A stretch of DNA of 64,000 nt from Tomitella biformata AHU 1821 (GTDB taxonomy: Bacteria; Actinomycetota; Actinomycetes; Mycobacteriales; Mycobacteriaceae), in assembly GCF_000524475.1 (NCBI RefSeq), contig NZ_BAVQ01000007.1, positions 62,001-126,000 on the forward strand, in the 5' to 3' direction. The notes under the pieces were generated by a model. It was not told the DNA's origin. It made no database searches and saw nothing but the letters and a program-made list of their open reading frames with translations. The stretch's first letter is position 1, and each line of letters begins with the position of its first letter. Shown one piece after another: positions 51,812-62,271 of this stretch. The position numbers and the translations under genes are program-made.

Positions 51812-54800
51812 CTAGGCGAACGCCGCCTCGATCAGGTCATGCTGCTCGACCGCGTGCACCTTGCTCGAGCCCGAGGACGGTGCCGACATAGCGCGACGCG
51901 AGATCCGCTTGATCCCCGCGAGCAGGTCCGGCAGCAGCTCGGGCAGCGCCAGGCCGATGGTCGGCCACGGGCCCTGGTTCGCCGGCTCCTCCTGGACCCA
52001 ACGGTATTCCGTCGCGTTCGGGAAGTGCTCGAGAGCCTCGCGGATACGGCGGCTCGGCAGCGGGTAGAGCTGCTCCAGGCGAACGATCGCCGTGTCGGTG
52101 ATGTTCTCCTTGTCGCGCTTGGCGGCGAGCTCGTAGTAGAGCTTGCCCGCGACAATGAGCACCTTGGTGACCGCGTTGCGGTCGGCGGCGGAGTCGGTGA
52201 AGCGCGGATCCCACAGCACCGAGCGGAACTTGTTGTTCGTGAAGTCCGAGACGGGGCTGACCACGGCCTTGTTGCGCAGCATCGACTTCGGCGTGAACAC
52301 CACCAGCGGGCGGTGGATGCCGTCGTTCGCGTGCCTGCGCAGCAGGTGGAAGTAGTTCGCCGGGGTCGACGGCATGGACACCGTCATCGAGCCCTCCGCG
52401 CACAGCTGGAGGAAGCGCTCGATGCGGCCGGAGGTGTGGTCTGGCCCCTGGCCCTCATGCCCGTGCGGGAGCAGCAGGACCACGTTGGAACGCTGGCCCC
52501 ACTTCGCCTCGCCGGAAGAGATGAACTCGTCGATGATCGACTGCGCGCCGTTGACGAAGTCGCCGAACTGCGCCTCCCAGAGCACCAGCGCGTCGGGGTT
52601 GCCCACCGAGTAGCCGTACTCGAAGCCCAGTCCCGCGAACTCCGTGAGCGCGGAGTCGTAGATCAGGAACTTGCCGCCCTTGTCCCCGCCGGTGTTCGCC
52701 AGGGGGGTGTACTCGTCCTCGTTCTGACGGTCGATCATCACCGAGTGGCGCTGGCTGAACGTGCCGCGGCGCGAGTCCTGGCCCGAGAACCGCACGAGGC
52801 GGCCGTCGTGGACCAGCGAGCCCAGCGCGAGCAGCTCCGCGAACGCCCAGTCGACGTCGCCCTCGCGGGACATCTTCTGTCGACGCTCCATGACGGGCTT
52901 GACGCGCGGGTGCGGGTGGAAGCCCTCCGGGTAATCCACATGGGCGTCGCCGATGCGCTCGAGGAGCGTCTGGTCGATGGCGGTGACCAGGCTGGTGCGC
53001 AGCGTCTGGTCCTCCACCACGGACTGGCTGGCCTCCGGCGTGAACTTCTCCAGCTCGCGCACCTCGTTGAAGACCCGCTCGAGTTGGCCCTGGTAGTCGC
53101 GCAGGGCGTCCTCGGCCTCCTTCATCGAGATGTCACCGCGGCCGATCAGGCCCTCGGTGTAGCTCTTGCGGACGCTGCGCTTGGTGTCGATCAGGTCGTA
53201 CATGCTCGGCTGCGTCATCGAGGGGTCGTCGCCCTCGTTGTGCCCGCGACGGCGGTAGCAGATCATGTCGATGACGACGTCCTTGCCGAACTGCTGGCGG
53301 AAGTCGACGGCCAGCTTGGCCACCCACACGCATGCCTCGGGGTCGTCGCCGTTGACGTGGAACACGGGCGCGTCGATCATCTTCGCCACATCGGTGCAGT
53401 ACTCGGAGGAGCGCGAGTACTCCGGGGCGGTGGTGAAGCCGACCTGGTTGTTCACGATGATGTGGACGGTGCCGCCGGTGCGGAAACCGCGCAGGAGGGA
53501 CAGGTTCAGCGTCTCCGCGACGACGCCCTGACCCGCGAAGGCCGCGTCGCCGTGCAGCAGCATCGGCAGGACGGTGAAGCCCTTTTGGCCCTTGTCCAGG
53601 ATGTCCTGCTTCGCGCGGACCAGGCCCTCGAGGACCGGGTCGACGGCCTCCAGGTGCGAGGGATTGGCGGTCAGCGAGACGGTGATGTCGTTGTCGCCGA
53701 ACATCTGGATGTAGGTGCCCTCGGAGCCGAGGTGGTACTTCACATCGCCCGAGCCATGCGAGGCCTTCGGGTTCATGTTGCCCTCGAACTCGGTGAAGAT
53801 CTGCGAGTAGGGCTTGCCCACGATGTTCGCGAGCACGTTCAGGCGGCCGCGGTGCGGCATGCCGATGACGACCTCGTCGAGGGCGTACTCGGCGGCCTGG
53901 TCGATGACGGCGTCCATCATCGGGATGACGGTCTCGGCGCCCTCGAGCGAGAAGCGCTTCTGCCCGACGTACTTGGTCTGCAGGAACGTCTCGAACGCCT
54001 CGGCGGCGTTGAGCTTGCTCAGGATGTACTTCTGCTGTGCCACCGGCGGCTTGACGTGCCGGATCTCGATGCGGTCCTGGAGCCACTTGCGCTGCTCCGG
54101 GTCGAGGATGTGCGTGTACTCGATGCCCATCGTGCGGCAGTACGCGTCGCGCAGCACGCCGAGGACGTCGCGGAGCTTCATCCGCTCCTGGCCGGCGAAG
54201 CCGCCAACCGTGAACTCACGGTCCAGGTCCCAGAGGGTCAGGCCGTGGCTGAGCACGTCGAGGTCCGGGTGGCTGCGGAACTTCTCCGGGTTCACGCGCA
54301 GCGGGTCCGTGTCGGCCATGAGGTGGCCGCGGCTGCGGTACGCCGCGATGAGCTCGAGGACACGGGTGTTCTTGTCGATCGGACCCGTCGCCTCGTCCCG
54401 GCGCCAGCGGACCGGCTCGTACGGCACGCGCAGGTCCGTGAACAGCTCGTCCCAGAACTCGTCGGACAGCAGCAGGGTGTGGATGCGGCGCAGGAACTCG
54501 CCGGACTCCGCGCCCTGGATGACGCGGTGGTCGTACGTCGAGGAGAGCGTCAGGAGCTTGCCGATACCGACCTCCGCGAGACGCTCCTCGCTGGAGCCCT
54601 GGAACTCTGCCGGGTACTCCATGGCGCCGGCGCCGACGATCGTGCCCTGGCCCTCCATGAGCCGCGGCACGGAGTGCACGGTGCCGATGGTGCCCGGGTT
54701 CGTCAGGGAGATGGTGACACCGGTGAAGTCGTCCATCGTCAGCTTGCCGTCGCGGGCGCGCCGCACGACGTCCTCGTAGGCGCCCCAGAACTTCGAGAAG

Positions 54801-55558
54801 CCCATGGCCTCGCAGTTCTTGATCGCCGCGACGACGAGTGAGCGCTCGCCGTTCTTGCCGGGGAGGTCGATCGCCAGGCCGAGGTTGGTGTGCTCGGGAG
54901 TGACGATGTTCGGCTTGCCGTCGATCTCCGCGAAGTGGCGGTTCATGCCGGGGTAGCCGTTCACCGCGCGCACGATGGCGAAGCCGAGGATGTGGGTGAA
55001 CGAGACCTTGCCGCCGCGGGTACGCCCGAGGTGGTTGTTGAGCACGATGCGGTTGTCGATCATCAGCTTCGCCGGCACGGCGCGGACGCTGGTGGCCACA
55101 GGGATGCTCAAGGATGCGGTCATGTTGCGCGCGACCGTCGCGGCGATGCCGCGAAGCACCTTCGCGCCAGGGGTGGGTCCAGCGGTCTTGGCGGGCTGCG
55201 TCACAGCAGGTGCTTTCGTCTCAGGTTTTTTCGGCGCAGGTTTTGCGGCCGAGGAAGGCTGGGGTGTGTTAGCCGACTTGGCTGCGGCGGGATTGGCGGG
55301 AGCCGGTGTGGCTGTGGCCTGGTTCGCTGGAGCCGCCGGGGGGTTGACAGCGGGCGTGGCGGGGGTAACCGCGTCGGCGCTCTGCTTGGTTGTGGGTGTG
55401 GGTTTCGCCTGGCCGTTTTCGCCCCCACCGGGCGAGTAGTCGGCGAGAAAATCGTGCCAACTGGCGTCCACGGAGGACGGGTCCTCCTGGAAGCGCTGGT
55501 ACATTTCCTCGACCAACCACTGGTTTTGGCCGAACTGCGACGTCGAACTGCTGGTCAC
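51812..55558 (-). CDS. kgd: Multifunctional 2-oxoglutarate metabolism enzyme Kgd (E1-E2 fused, KGD/SucA type)
   Basis: This 1248-residue thiamine-diphosphate enzyme is of the actinobacterial type combining 2-oxoglutarate decarboxylase/dehydrogenase E1 with an E2-like acyltransferase domain and also giving 2-hydroxy-3-oxoadipate synthase activity. Residues 1-42 form the E1 N-terminal helix, 43-130 a Pro/Ala/Lys linker, about 131-360 the E2 catalytic domain with D-H-R-V-I-Q-G (His344), and the remainder the E1 region with the thiamine-binding G-D-A-A-F-A-G-Q-G block. No lipoyl domain is present, as usual for this class. In mycobacteria GarA (FHA protein) inhibits it. The GTG start is weakly supported (GAGG 12 nt upstream). 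The one-chain ABC exporter lies 104 bp upstream on the same strand. Confidence 0.93.
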   Translation of the reverse strand: MTSSSTSQFGQNQWLVEEMYQRFQEDPSSVDASWHDFLADYSPGGGENGQAKPTPTTKQSADAVTPATPAVNPPAAPANQATATPAPANPAAAKSANTPQPSSAAKPAPKKPETKAPAVTQPAKTAGPTPGAKVLRGIAATVARNMTASLSIPVATSVRAVPAKLMIDNRIVLNNHLGRTRGGKVSFTHILGFAIVRAVNGYPGMNRHFAEIDGKPNIVTPEHTNLGLAIDLPGKNGERSLVVAAIKNCEAMGFSKFWGAYEDVVRRARDGKLTMDDFTGVTISLTNPGTIGTVHSVPRLMEGQGTIVGAGAMEYPAEFQGSSEERLAEVGIGKLLTLSSTYDHRVIQGAESGEFLRRIHTLLLSDEFWDELFTDLRVPYEPVRWRRDEATGPIDKNTRVLELIAAYRSRGHLMADTDPLRVNPEKFRSHPDLDVLSHGLTLWDLDREFTVGGFAGQERMKLRDVLGVLRDAYCRTMGIEYTHILDPEQRKWLQDRIEIRHVKPPVAQQKYILSKLNAAEAFETFLQTKYVGQKRFSLEGAETVIPMMDAVIDQAAEYALDEVVIGMPHRGRLNVLANIVGKPYSQIFTEFEGNMNPKASHGSGDVKYHLGSEGTYIQMFGDNDITVSLTANPSHLEAVDPVLEGLVRAKQDILDKGQKGFTVLPMLLHGDAAFAGQGVVAETLNLSLLRGFRTGGTVHIIVNNQVGFTTAPEYSRSSEYCTDVAKMIDAPVFHVNGDDPEACVWVAKLAVDFRQQFGKDVVIDMICYRRRGHNEGDDPSMTQPSMYDLIDTKRSVRKSYTEGLIGRGDISMKEAEDALRDYQGQLERVFNEVRELEKFTPEASQSVVEDQTLRTSLVTAIDQTLLERIGDAHVDYPEGFHPHPRVKPVMERRQKMSREGDVDWAFAELLALGSLVHDGRLVRFSGQDSRRGTFSQRHSVMIDRQNEDEYTPLANTGGDKGGKFLIYDSALTEFAGLGFEYGYSVGNPDALVLWEAQFGDFVNGAQSIIDEFISSGEAKWGQRSNVVLLLPHGHEGQGPDHTSGRIERFLQLCAEGSMTVSMPSTPANYFHLLRRHANDGIHRPLVVFTPKSMLRNKAVVSPVSDFTNNKFRSVLWDPRFTDSAADRNAVTKVLIVAGKLYYELAAKRDKENITDTAIVRLEQLYPLPSRRIREALEHFPNATEYRWVQEEPANQGPWPTIGLALPELLPDLLAGIKRISRRAMSAPSSGSSKVHAVEQHDLIEAAFA

Positions 55559-55662
55559 GGCAGGAATTCGCCTCGTTTCATTTCACTCACCGATCAGCGT
55601 GCATGCCAGTACAGGCTAGCTTGTCTCTCGCACGGGCGGGTGGCCCCGATCCCAATAGTGTG

Positions 55663-58600
55663 TCAAATCAGAGAATTGCTCGTAACCGGATGGGAAACGA
55701 CGGCTAAAGCGCGCAGCCGGGCATAAGCCCCGCCGGCCGCCTGGAGTTCGGCGGTGGGGCCCGCTTCGATGATCTGACCATCTTCAACCACCACGATAAT
55801 GTCTGCCTGCTCGGCGGTGGCGAGCCGGTGTGCGACGAGAACCGACGTGCGTCTTCGCATAATCTGCCGATTGGACTCGAGAACTGTGAGTTCCGTCACC
55901 GGGTCGAGGGAGGCGGTGGCCTCGTCGAGCAAGAGCACGTCGGGATCGACCAATTCCGCTCGGGCCAAGGCGATCAATTGCCGCTGGCCGGACGAGAGCC
56001 CCTGGCCGCGCTCGCCCACGGGCTCGAGCATGCCGGCGGGCATCGCGGCGATTGTGTCGAGTGCGCCGACGGCGGCTGCGGCGGCCTCGATCTGCGCGCG
56101 GGTGGCGGCGGGCCGGCCGAAGGCGATGTTCTCGGCGACAGTCCCCGTGAACAGGTGTGCCTCCTGCGGCACGACGCCCAGGCGGTGGCGATAGTCGGCC
56201 AGCGGATAGCGCCGCAGGTCGACGCCGTCCACGAGCACGCTGCCGGCCGTCGGATCGTAGAAGCGGGCGAGGAGCTTCACTATGGTGGACTTGCCCGCAC
56301 CGGTGCGCCCGACCAGCGCCACGGTGGACCCGGCGGGGATGCGCAGGTCAATTTTGTGCAGGGCGGGGGCGGCGGCGCCGGGGTACTGGAAGTCGACCCC
56401 GCGCAGCTCGAGTTCCCCCCGTAAGCGTCCGGAGAAGGGGACAGGGGCGCCCGCCGCGGCATCCGCAGTCTCGATGGTGCTCTTGGTCCGCAGGAGGTCG
56501 CCGATGCGCTGCAGGCCCACCCGGGCTTGCTGATAGCCGTCGAACACCTGGGACAGCTGTTGGATGGGGCCGAACAGCAAGCCCAGGTAGAGCACGAAGG
56601 CGACCAATGTGCCCGTGGAGGTGGCGCCAACCGCCACCTGATGGGCTCCGACGAGGATCACCGCGGCCAACACCAGGTCCGAGAGGAGGGTGATGAGCGG
56701 GAAGTAGATGGAGATGGCGACCTGTGCGCGCAGCCGGGCCCGCCGGTAACTGTCGGCCCGCTGCGCGAATCGCATCGCGGCGTGCGGCTCACGGCGGTAC
56801 GCCTGGGAGGTTCGAAGCCCGGCGATGTTCTCCTGGAAATCCGCGTTGACGGCCGAGACGCGCTCGCGGGAGAGCGAATACGCGGCCGAGGACACCCGGC
56901 GGAAAATGAGGGTCGCGAGCAGTACCGGTGGCAGCGCGGCGAGGGCGACCAGGCCCAGCGTGGTGTTGGTCAGCAGCAGGGCCCCGGAGACCCCGACGAT
57001 GGTCAGGAAGCTGACGATCGCCGTGGACAGGCCCGTCTGGAGGAACGACGACAGTGCGTCCACGTCCGTCGTCATGCGGGTCATGATGCGACCGGACAGC
57101 TCCCGCTCGTAGTAGTCGAGGCCGAGCCGCTGCAGATGGCTGTAGCTGCGCACGCGGAGCCCGTACAACACCCGCTCGCCCGCACGGGCGGTCAGCACCG
57201 CCATCCACGCGAGCACCAACCAGTTCGCGAACACCACCAACACGCCCACGGCGACGGCCGCGAAGAGCGCGGGACTGTGGCGTGGGAGTACGCCATGGTC
57301 GATGGCGTAGCGAATGATGATCGGGAACACGAGCCCCGCCACGGCGTCCAGTGCCACCAGCGCGACGACGGTGGCGAGCAGCCAACGCACCGGCGCCAGC
57401 AGGCCCGCCAATCGGAAACTCGGATCGGGGCGGCGCAGTTCCCGCTCGTCCAGCCCCGGCTCCTCGGTGGCGGGGCCGAGCGCGGCGACCGCGGCCTCAA
57501 TCTGCGGGGTCGCCGGCATAGAGCCCAACGCGCCGGCTCCGGGTCCGCCGCGGACGGGAGATCCCGGGGCGGCTGAGGATTCGGCCCGTGCGGGGCCACG
57601 CTCGGGGGCCGCAACTTCCGGCCACAGCCGCTCCTGCGACGGCCTGTCCGACGCCGGGTCGCACGATTCCACGACCTTGTCGCGGGGTTGTGGCGACAGC
57701 AGTTCGCGAAAGAGCCCGCAGCGGGCCTCGAGCTCAGCCTCTGTGCCGACGTCCACCACCCGGCCGCCGTCGAGCACGGCGATGCGGTCCGCGAGCAGCA
57801 GCGTCGAGCGGCGGTGCGCCACGGCGATAGTCGTCCGGTCGGCCCGGCCTGCCTGCAGCGCCCGGAAGATCCGGGCCTCCGTCTCTGCGTCCACGGCCGA
57901 GGTGGCGTCGTCGAGGATGAGCAGCCGCGGGTCCCCGAGGATCGCGCGGGCTAGCGCGACCCGCTGACGTTGGCCGCCCGAGAGGGACAGCCCCCGTTCG
58001 CCGACCACCGTGTCGTAGCCGTCGGGTAGCCGGGTGATGAACTCGTCGGCGTCGGCGGCGATCGCGGCGGCGCGGATCTGCTCGGCCGTCGCATCCGGTG
58101 CTCCGAGGGCGATGTTCGCGCCGAGGGTGTCGGAGAATAGGAAGGGCTCGTCGAAGACGAGGGCGGTGACCTCCCGCAATTGCTCGCGGGCCAGGTTGAC
58201 GATGTCGATGGTCGTCCCGCCTGCCGTCAGGGCGATGCTGCCCGCGGCTGGCGCGTAGAAGCGGGGGAGCAGCAGGGACAGCGCGGTCTTGCCGGAGCCC
58301 GCGGGGCCGACGAGGGCCAGCGTCTCCCCGGGGCGGACGTCGAGGTTCACCTCGTGCAGGACGGGCCGGGCGGGGTCGAATCCGAAGGTGACCCCGCGCA
58401 ATGACACACCGACGGGACCCTCCGGCAGGCGGTGGGGGTCGGCGCTGTCCGCGATGGTCGGCTGGGCGTCGATCACGTCGTACACCCGCTCGACGGCTGC
58501 GCGGGAGAGCTGGGCCATCACGATGATGCTGGACACGATTCGCGCGACGGCCGCGATCATCGTCACGTAGGAGGCGAAGGCTAGAAAGGTGCCGACGGAG

Positions 58601-59436
58601 ATCGAGCTGCGTAGCGCCAGATAGCCGCCGAGTCCGATGATGCACACCAGTCCCAACTGCGGCAGCGAGGCGAGGATCGGCGCGTATCGGGCGTTGACGT
58701 GGGCGGCTCGGATGCGGCGGGCGTACAGGGTGCGGCTGAGCGATTCCAGGGTGGCGATGGCCCGTGATTCTTGCCCGAAGCCCTTGACGACGCGGACCCC
58801 GGTGACAGTCTCCTCCACGTGCTGGGCGATGTCGGCGGCGCTCTGCTGGGCGGACCAGGTGGCGGCGAACAGCGAGCGGCGGCTGAGATACGCGGTGTAT
58901 GCGACCGCCGGCGCGATGACCAGTGTCACCACGGTGAGCAGGGGAGACAGGTAGGCCATCACCACCAGGCTGAGCACCAACTGCAGTGCGGCGCCCGCGA
59001 CCATCGGCAGCATGGCGAGTAGGCCCTGGACCATCTGCAGGTCCGAGATGGACCGGGACACCACCTGGCCGGTGCGGATCGAGTCCTGACCTTGGCCGTC
59101 AAGCGCCTGCAGGGAGGTCAGCAGGTCGAGGCGTAGGCGGTGCTGCACGTCGAGGGAGAGCTTGCCGGCCAGGAGCCGACGCCCGAACTGGCAGGCCCAA
59201 CGCACCAGGCCGAGGCCCGCGATAGCTATCGCGATGGCCGCAATCGCGGAGGTGCGGCCCGCGCTGGCCCCGTCGATCGCCGCGCGCGTGAGGAGGGGGA
59301 AACTGACGTCGATGATGGTCGCCAAGGCGGACATGCCGAGGGCGCCGAACAGCAGGCCGCGGTGCAGCATGCAGGTGGCGGCGAGCCGACGGATCCAACC
59401 GCGCTGCCTCTCAGCGCTCAACTTGTCAGCGCTCAA
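55663..59436 (-). CDS. One-polypeptide ABC exporter (TMD-NBD-TMD-NBD), Rv1273c-Rv1272c-like
   Basis: This 1257-residue protein contains two complete type IV exporter halves. NBD1 has Walker A G-P-A-G-S-G-K-T at 377-384, L-S-G-G-Q at 485-489, and an Asp (510) where the catalytic Glu should be; its Q-loop region reads F-D-E. NBD2 has Walker A G-R-T-G-A-G-K-S at 1043-1050, the altered signature L-S-S-G-Q at 1147-1151, and the normal catalytic Glu1172. One composite ATP site is thus degenerate and the other intact, as in heterodimeric exporters. In M. tuberculosis the two halves are separate genes. The start is a TTG at 59436 with AAGGAG at 7 nt, 11 bases inside the end of the DUF488 gene. The substrate (lipid or drug) is unknown. 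Confidence 0.88.
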   Translation of the reverse strand: MSADKLSAERQRGWIRRLAATCMLHRGLLFGALGMSALATIIDVSFPLLTRAAIDGASAGRTSAIAAIAIAIAGLGLVRWACQFGRRLLAGKLSLDVQHRLRLDLLTSLQALDGQGQDSIRTGQVVSRSISDLQMVQGLLAMLPMVAGAALQLVLSLVVMAYLSPLLTVVTLVIAPAVAYTAYLSRRSLFAATWSAQQSAADIAQHVEETVTGVRVVKGFGQESRAIATLESLSRTLYARRIRAAHVNARYAPILASLPQLGLVCIIGLGGYLALRSSISVGTFLAFASYVTMIAAVARIVSSIIVMAQLSRAAVERVYDVIDAQPTIADSADPHRLPEGPVGVSLRGVTFGFDPARPVLHEVNLDVRPGETLALVGPAGSGKTALSLLLPRFYAPAAGSIALTAGGTTIDIVNLAREQLREVTALVFDEPFLFSDTLGANIALGAPDATAEQIRAAAIAADADEFITRLPDGYDTVVGERGLSLSGGQRQRVALARAILGDPRLLILDDATSAVDAETEARIFRALQAGRADRTTIAVAHRRSTLLLADRIAVLDGGRVVDVGTEAELEARCGLFRELLSPQPRDKVVESCDPASDRPSQERLWPEVAAPERGPARAESSAAPGSPVRGGPGAGALGSMPATPQIEAAVAALGPATEEPGLDERELRRPDPSFRLAGLLAPVRWLLATVVALVALDAVAGLVFPIIIRYAIDHGVLPRHSPALFAAVAVGVLVVFANWLVLAWMAVLTARAGERVLYGLRVRSYSHLQRLGLDYYERELSGRIMTRMTTDVDALSSFLQTGLSTAIVSFLTIVGVSGALLLTNTTLGLVALAALPPVLLATLIFRRVSSAAYSLSRERVSAVNADFQENIAGLRTSQAYRREPHAAMRFAQRADSYRRARLRAQVAISIYFPLITLLSDLVLAAVILVGAHQVAVGATSTGTLVAFVLYLGLLFGPIQQLSQVFDGYQQARVGLQRIGDLLRTKSTIETADAAAGAPVPFSGRLRGELELRGVDFQYPGAAAPALHKIDLRIPAGSTVALVGRTGAGKSTIVKLLARFYDPTAGSVLVDGVDLRRYPLADYRHRLGVVPQEAHLFTGTVAENIAFGRPAATRAQIEAAAAAVGALDTIAAMPAGMLEPVGERGQGLSSGQRQLIALARAELVDPDVLLLDEATASLDPVTELTVLESNRQIMRRRTSVLVAHRLATAEQADIIVVVEDGQIIEAGPTAELQAAGGAYARLRALAVVSHPVTSNSLI

Positions 59437-59785
59437 GCAGCCACTCCTTGAGGACCACAGCCTGGTTGTGGGCGGTGTCTTTCGCGGAGAACAGCAGCCG
59501 TACCGGGCCGTCTGCGAGCGCGTTGAGGATGGGGGCCGCAACTGCGGGGTCGGCGTCGAGCTCAGCGCGGTAGCGAGCTCGGAATTGGTCGAATTTCGCC
59601 GGGTCGTGGCCGAACCACGTGCGCAGTTGGGTGCTGGGTGCAATGTCCTTGAGCCAGCTGTCGAAGGCGAGCTCGGTCTTGGCGATGCCACGGGGCCACA
59701 GGCGGTCGACGAGGAAGGTGCGGCCCGGCCCCGATTCCTGCGAGTGGCGCGCGTCGTAGGTGCGCATGAGTTCTATTGCCGCCAT
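59426..59785 (-). CDS. DUF488 family protein
   Basis: This 119-residue protein is a short DUF488 member. It has the typical R-T-Y-D-A-R near the start, R-T-F-L-V-D-R-L-W-P-R-G, the motif W-L-K-D-I-A-P-S and the later F-R-A-R-Y. The family is related to a DNA/RNA-binding or nucleotide-handling fold but has no established function. The ATG has no ribosome site; TAATAT (59792-59797, minus) lies 6 nt upstream, fitting a leaderless transcript. Its end carries the AAGGAG that serves the overlapping ABC exporter gene, so the two are translationally linked. Confidence 0.85.
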   Translation of the reverse strand: MAAIELMRTYDARHSQESGPGRTFLVDRLWPRGIAKTELAFDSWLKDIAPSTQLRTWFGHDPAKFDQFRARYRAELDADPAVAAPILNALADGPVRLLFSAKDTAHNQAVVLKEWLLER

Positions 59786-59804
59786 GACCCGATATTAGAC
59801 CTGC

Positions 59805-60533
59805 TCAGTCGCTGGCACCGGCCGCGAGCACGACAATCGAGCCCGCGGTGGTGAAGCCGAGGGCGGACGCGAGCCGTCCGCCGGCGACGCTCGCGGGATG
59901 ATGCCGGCCCTGCGCGATGAGGCCGGCGTCTAGGGCGTCCTCGAGCGCCAACTCCGCGAGCAGCACGGCGTGGCCTTGGCTGCGGTGGTCCGGATGGGTC
60001 AGCGTGCGCACGTCCGCCAACAGCCCGTGTTCAATCCGGTACGCGGCGGCGGCGAGTGGGCGGTGCTCGTGGTCGTCGAGCATGGTGAATGCGATGTCGA
60101 GGCCGCGTAGGTCCGCGTCGTTCACGTCGTCGACTGCGCAGCGGGAGAGGAGGGTCTCTAGATCCCCTGGATCGTGGCTGACAAGCGGGCCCTCGTCCTC
60201 GTCCTCGGCAGAGGCCGTGGGCAGCGCGTACTCGTCGCGATAGCTGAGCACCTCCCGGGCCATCTCGCGCGCGCCGACTCCCAGCGCGGAGAGTGCCGCT
60301 GCAAGATCCCACTCGCCAGTGGCGAGACTGGGACCGACGCGGTCGGCGATCTGCTCGACCATCCAGGCCGGACCGACGATCGCGGACGAGTCGAAGAGCG
60401 AGAGGATCCGCAGCGGGGCGCTGTCCGGGGTGGCAACCACGATCTGGCTGCCGGGTGCGGCGAGGGCGTCGTCGGGTAGACCGAGCGCACGCGCCCAGCA
60501 CAGGCGGACGATGGCTTCTGAGTTGGCTTCCAC
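59805..60533 (-). CDS. GNAT-family N-acetyltransferase-like protein
   Basis: This 242-residue protein has a variable N-terminal half and a GNAT fold in the C-terminal half: I-A-F-T-M-L-D-D followed by A-D-V-R-T-L-T-H-P-D-H-R-S-Q-G-H-A, the acetyl-CoA pyrophosphate loop (R-S-Q-G-H-A in place of Q/R-x-x-G-x-G/A), and the terminal A-L-G-F segment. The substrate is unknown. I chose the GTG at 60533 because TACCGT lies 7 nt upstream and no ribosome site is present; longer in-frame starts give an arginine-rich extension. It diverges from the MFS transporter gene and precedes DUF488 by 19 bp. Confidence 0.75.
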   Translation of the reverse strand: MEANSEAIVRLCWARALGLPDDALAAPGSQIVVATPDSAPLRILSLFDSSAIVGPAWMVEQIADRVGPSLATGEWDLAAALSALGVGAREMAREVLSYRDEYALPTASAEDEDEGPLVSHDPGDLETLLSRCAVDDVNDADLRGLDIAFTMLDDHEHRPLAAAAYRIEHGLLADVRTLTHPDHRSQGHAVLLAELALEDALDAGLIAQGRHHPASVAGGRLASALGFTTAGSIVVLAAGASD

Positions 60534-60729
60534 GCGGCACACGGTAGCGCGGCGCCCGTCCGGGCCGAGGTGCGGTTCAGCGGGAGGGCGGATCGGGAGA
60601 GTTCGCGGGGCGCCGCGCATTCCGCGTACGATCCGCGAGGAGCGATTTCTCGAACGTCGCCGTGCGCGGAACCTCCGAGACTGGACCATCTAGGGCTCTG
60701 TGGCCCGAATACGAACCGAGGACTCCCGC

Positions 60730-62271
60730 GTGAGCGATCAAATCCGCCCATGGCCTGCACTTTGGGCCTTGTGCCTGGGCTTTTTCATGATCCTCGTGGA
60801 CACCACGATTGTGTCCGTGGCGACGCCCGCGCTGATGAGCGGGCTGAACGCGGACATCAACGCCGTGATCTGGGTGACCAGCGCCTACTTGCTGGCCTAT
60901 GCCGTGCCGTTGCTGATCACGGGTCGGCTGGGCGACCGTTTCGGGCAGCGTCGCCTCTACCTGATCGGGCTCGTCGTGTTCACCGCCGCCTCGGCGTGGT
61001 GCGGGTTGTCCCAGGGCATCGAGATGCTGATCGTCGCGCGGGTGTTCCAGGGTCTGGGCGCGGCGTTGATGACGCCTCAGACGATGGCCGTGATCACCCG
61101 CATCTTCCCGCCAGAGCGCCGCGGCCAGGCGATGGGCGCGTGGGGCGCAGTGGCCGGCGCGGCGACGCTGGTCGGACCGCTGCTGGGCGGCGTGCTCGTG
61201 GACTCGCTCGGGTGGGAGTGGATCTTCTTCGTCAACATCCCCGTGGGCGTGGTCGGTTTTATCCTCGCCTGGAAGCTCGTTCCGAAGCTGCCGCTGCGCT
61301 CGCACAAGTTCGACATCCTCGGCGTGGTGCTCAGCGGGATCGGCATGTTCCTGGTGGTCTTTGGCCTCCAGGAGGGCTCGAAGTACGACTGGGGCACCAT
61401 CACCGGCATTATCTCGGTGCCACTGTTGATCATTGTGGGGCTGGTGTTCTTCGCCGCCTTCCTGTTCTGGCAGGCCAAGAACACCGGCGAGCCGCTAGTG
61501 CCGCTGCGGCTGTTCAAGGACCGGAACTTCACTGTTGCCAATATCGGCATCGCGGCTATGGGCTTCGCCATCACCGGGCTGGTGCTGCCGCTGATGCTGT
61601 TCACCCAGTTGGTGCTCGGCTATTCGCCCACGCAGTCCGCGCTGTTGATGACGCCGATGGCAGTGCTGACGGGCGTGCTCGCGCCGTTCGTCGGCCGGCT
61701 GGTGGACCGGGTCCATCCGCGCTATATCGCCGGTCCAGGCCTGATGTTGCTCGCGGTCTCCGTTGTCTGGTTGGGGATGATCATGCAGCCCGGCGCCTCG
61801 GTGCCCCTGATGCTGATTCCCATCGCCTTGATGGGCGTCGCGAACGCGTGCATCTGGTCGCCGCTCTCGGCGACCGCCACCCGGAACTTGGCGCAGGACG
61901 TCGCGGGTGCTGGCTCCGGGGTCTACAACACGACGCGGCAGGTCGGCGCGGTGCTGGGTAGCGCCGCCATCGCCGCGGTGATGGCGGCCCGCTTGACGGC
62001 CAACGGCATGCCGTCAAGCGGCGGCGACGGTGGGGACGCGTCCGGGCACGTGGAGCGGCTGCCCGAGGCCCTGTGGGATGGCTACGCACACGCCATGGGC
62101 GAGTCCATGTACTTGCCCGCGGCAGTCCTCGTGGTCGGCGTGGCCGCCACCATGTTCTTCGTCCGGCCCACCCACGCCGGGATGAGTTCCGCGGCAGCGC
62201 CCGTTACCACCACTGCGCCCGCTACCACCAACGGGGCGGCGGCGGACCAAGGATCGCCCGCGAGTTCTTGA
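60730..62271 (+). CDS. MFS transporter, DHA2 (EmrB/QacA) family
   Basis: This 513-residue transporter shows about fourteen hydrophobic helices and DHA2 motifs: helix 1 with L-V-D-T-T-I-V-S-V-A-T-P-A, the loop motif G-R-L-G-D-R-F-G-Q-R-R, motif B R-V-F-Q-G-L-G-A-A, and motif C near G-A-V-A-G-A-A-T-L-V-G-P-L-L-G-G. It should export hydrophobic compounds in exchange for protons. The C-terminal 30 residues are Ala/Thr-rich. GAGGA lies 7 nt before the GTG at 60730; a GTG at 60700 would add ten residues. Its 3' end overlaps the convergent hypothetical gene by 50 bases. No regulator is adjacent. Confidence 0.88.
   Translation: MSDQIRPWPALWALCLGFFMILVDTTIVSVATPALMSGLNADINAVIWVTSAYLLAYAVPLLITGRLGDRFGQRRLYLIGLVVFTAASAWCGLSQGIEMLIVARVFQGLGAALMTPQTMAVITRIFPPERRGQAMGAWGAVAGAATLVGPLLGGVLVDSLGWEWIFFVNIPVGVVGFILAWKLVPKLPLRSHKFDILGVVLSGIGMFLVVFGLQEGSKYDWGTITGIISVPLLIIVGLVFFAAFLFWQAKNTGEPLVPLRLFKDRNFTVANIGIAAMGFAITGLVLPLMLFTQLVLGYSPTQSALLMTPMAVLTGVLAPFVGRLVDRVHPRYIAGPGLMLLAVSVVWLGMIMQPGASVPLMLIPIALMGVANACIWSPLSATATRNLAQDVAGAGSGVYNTTRQVGAVLGSAAIAAVMAARLTANGMPSSGGDGGDASGHVERLPEALWDGYAHAMGESMYLPAAVLVVGVAATMFFVRPTHAGMSSAAAPVTTTAPATTNGAAADQGSPASS

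Noticed and set aside
51839-54841. A 1000-codon plus-strand frame opposite kgd
   Set aside because: The kgd protein on the other strand is conserved over its full length; this frame is a by-product of its codon bias.
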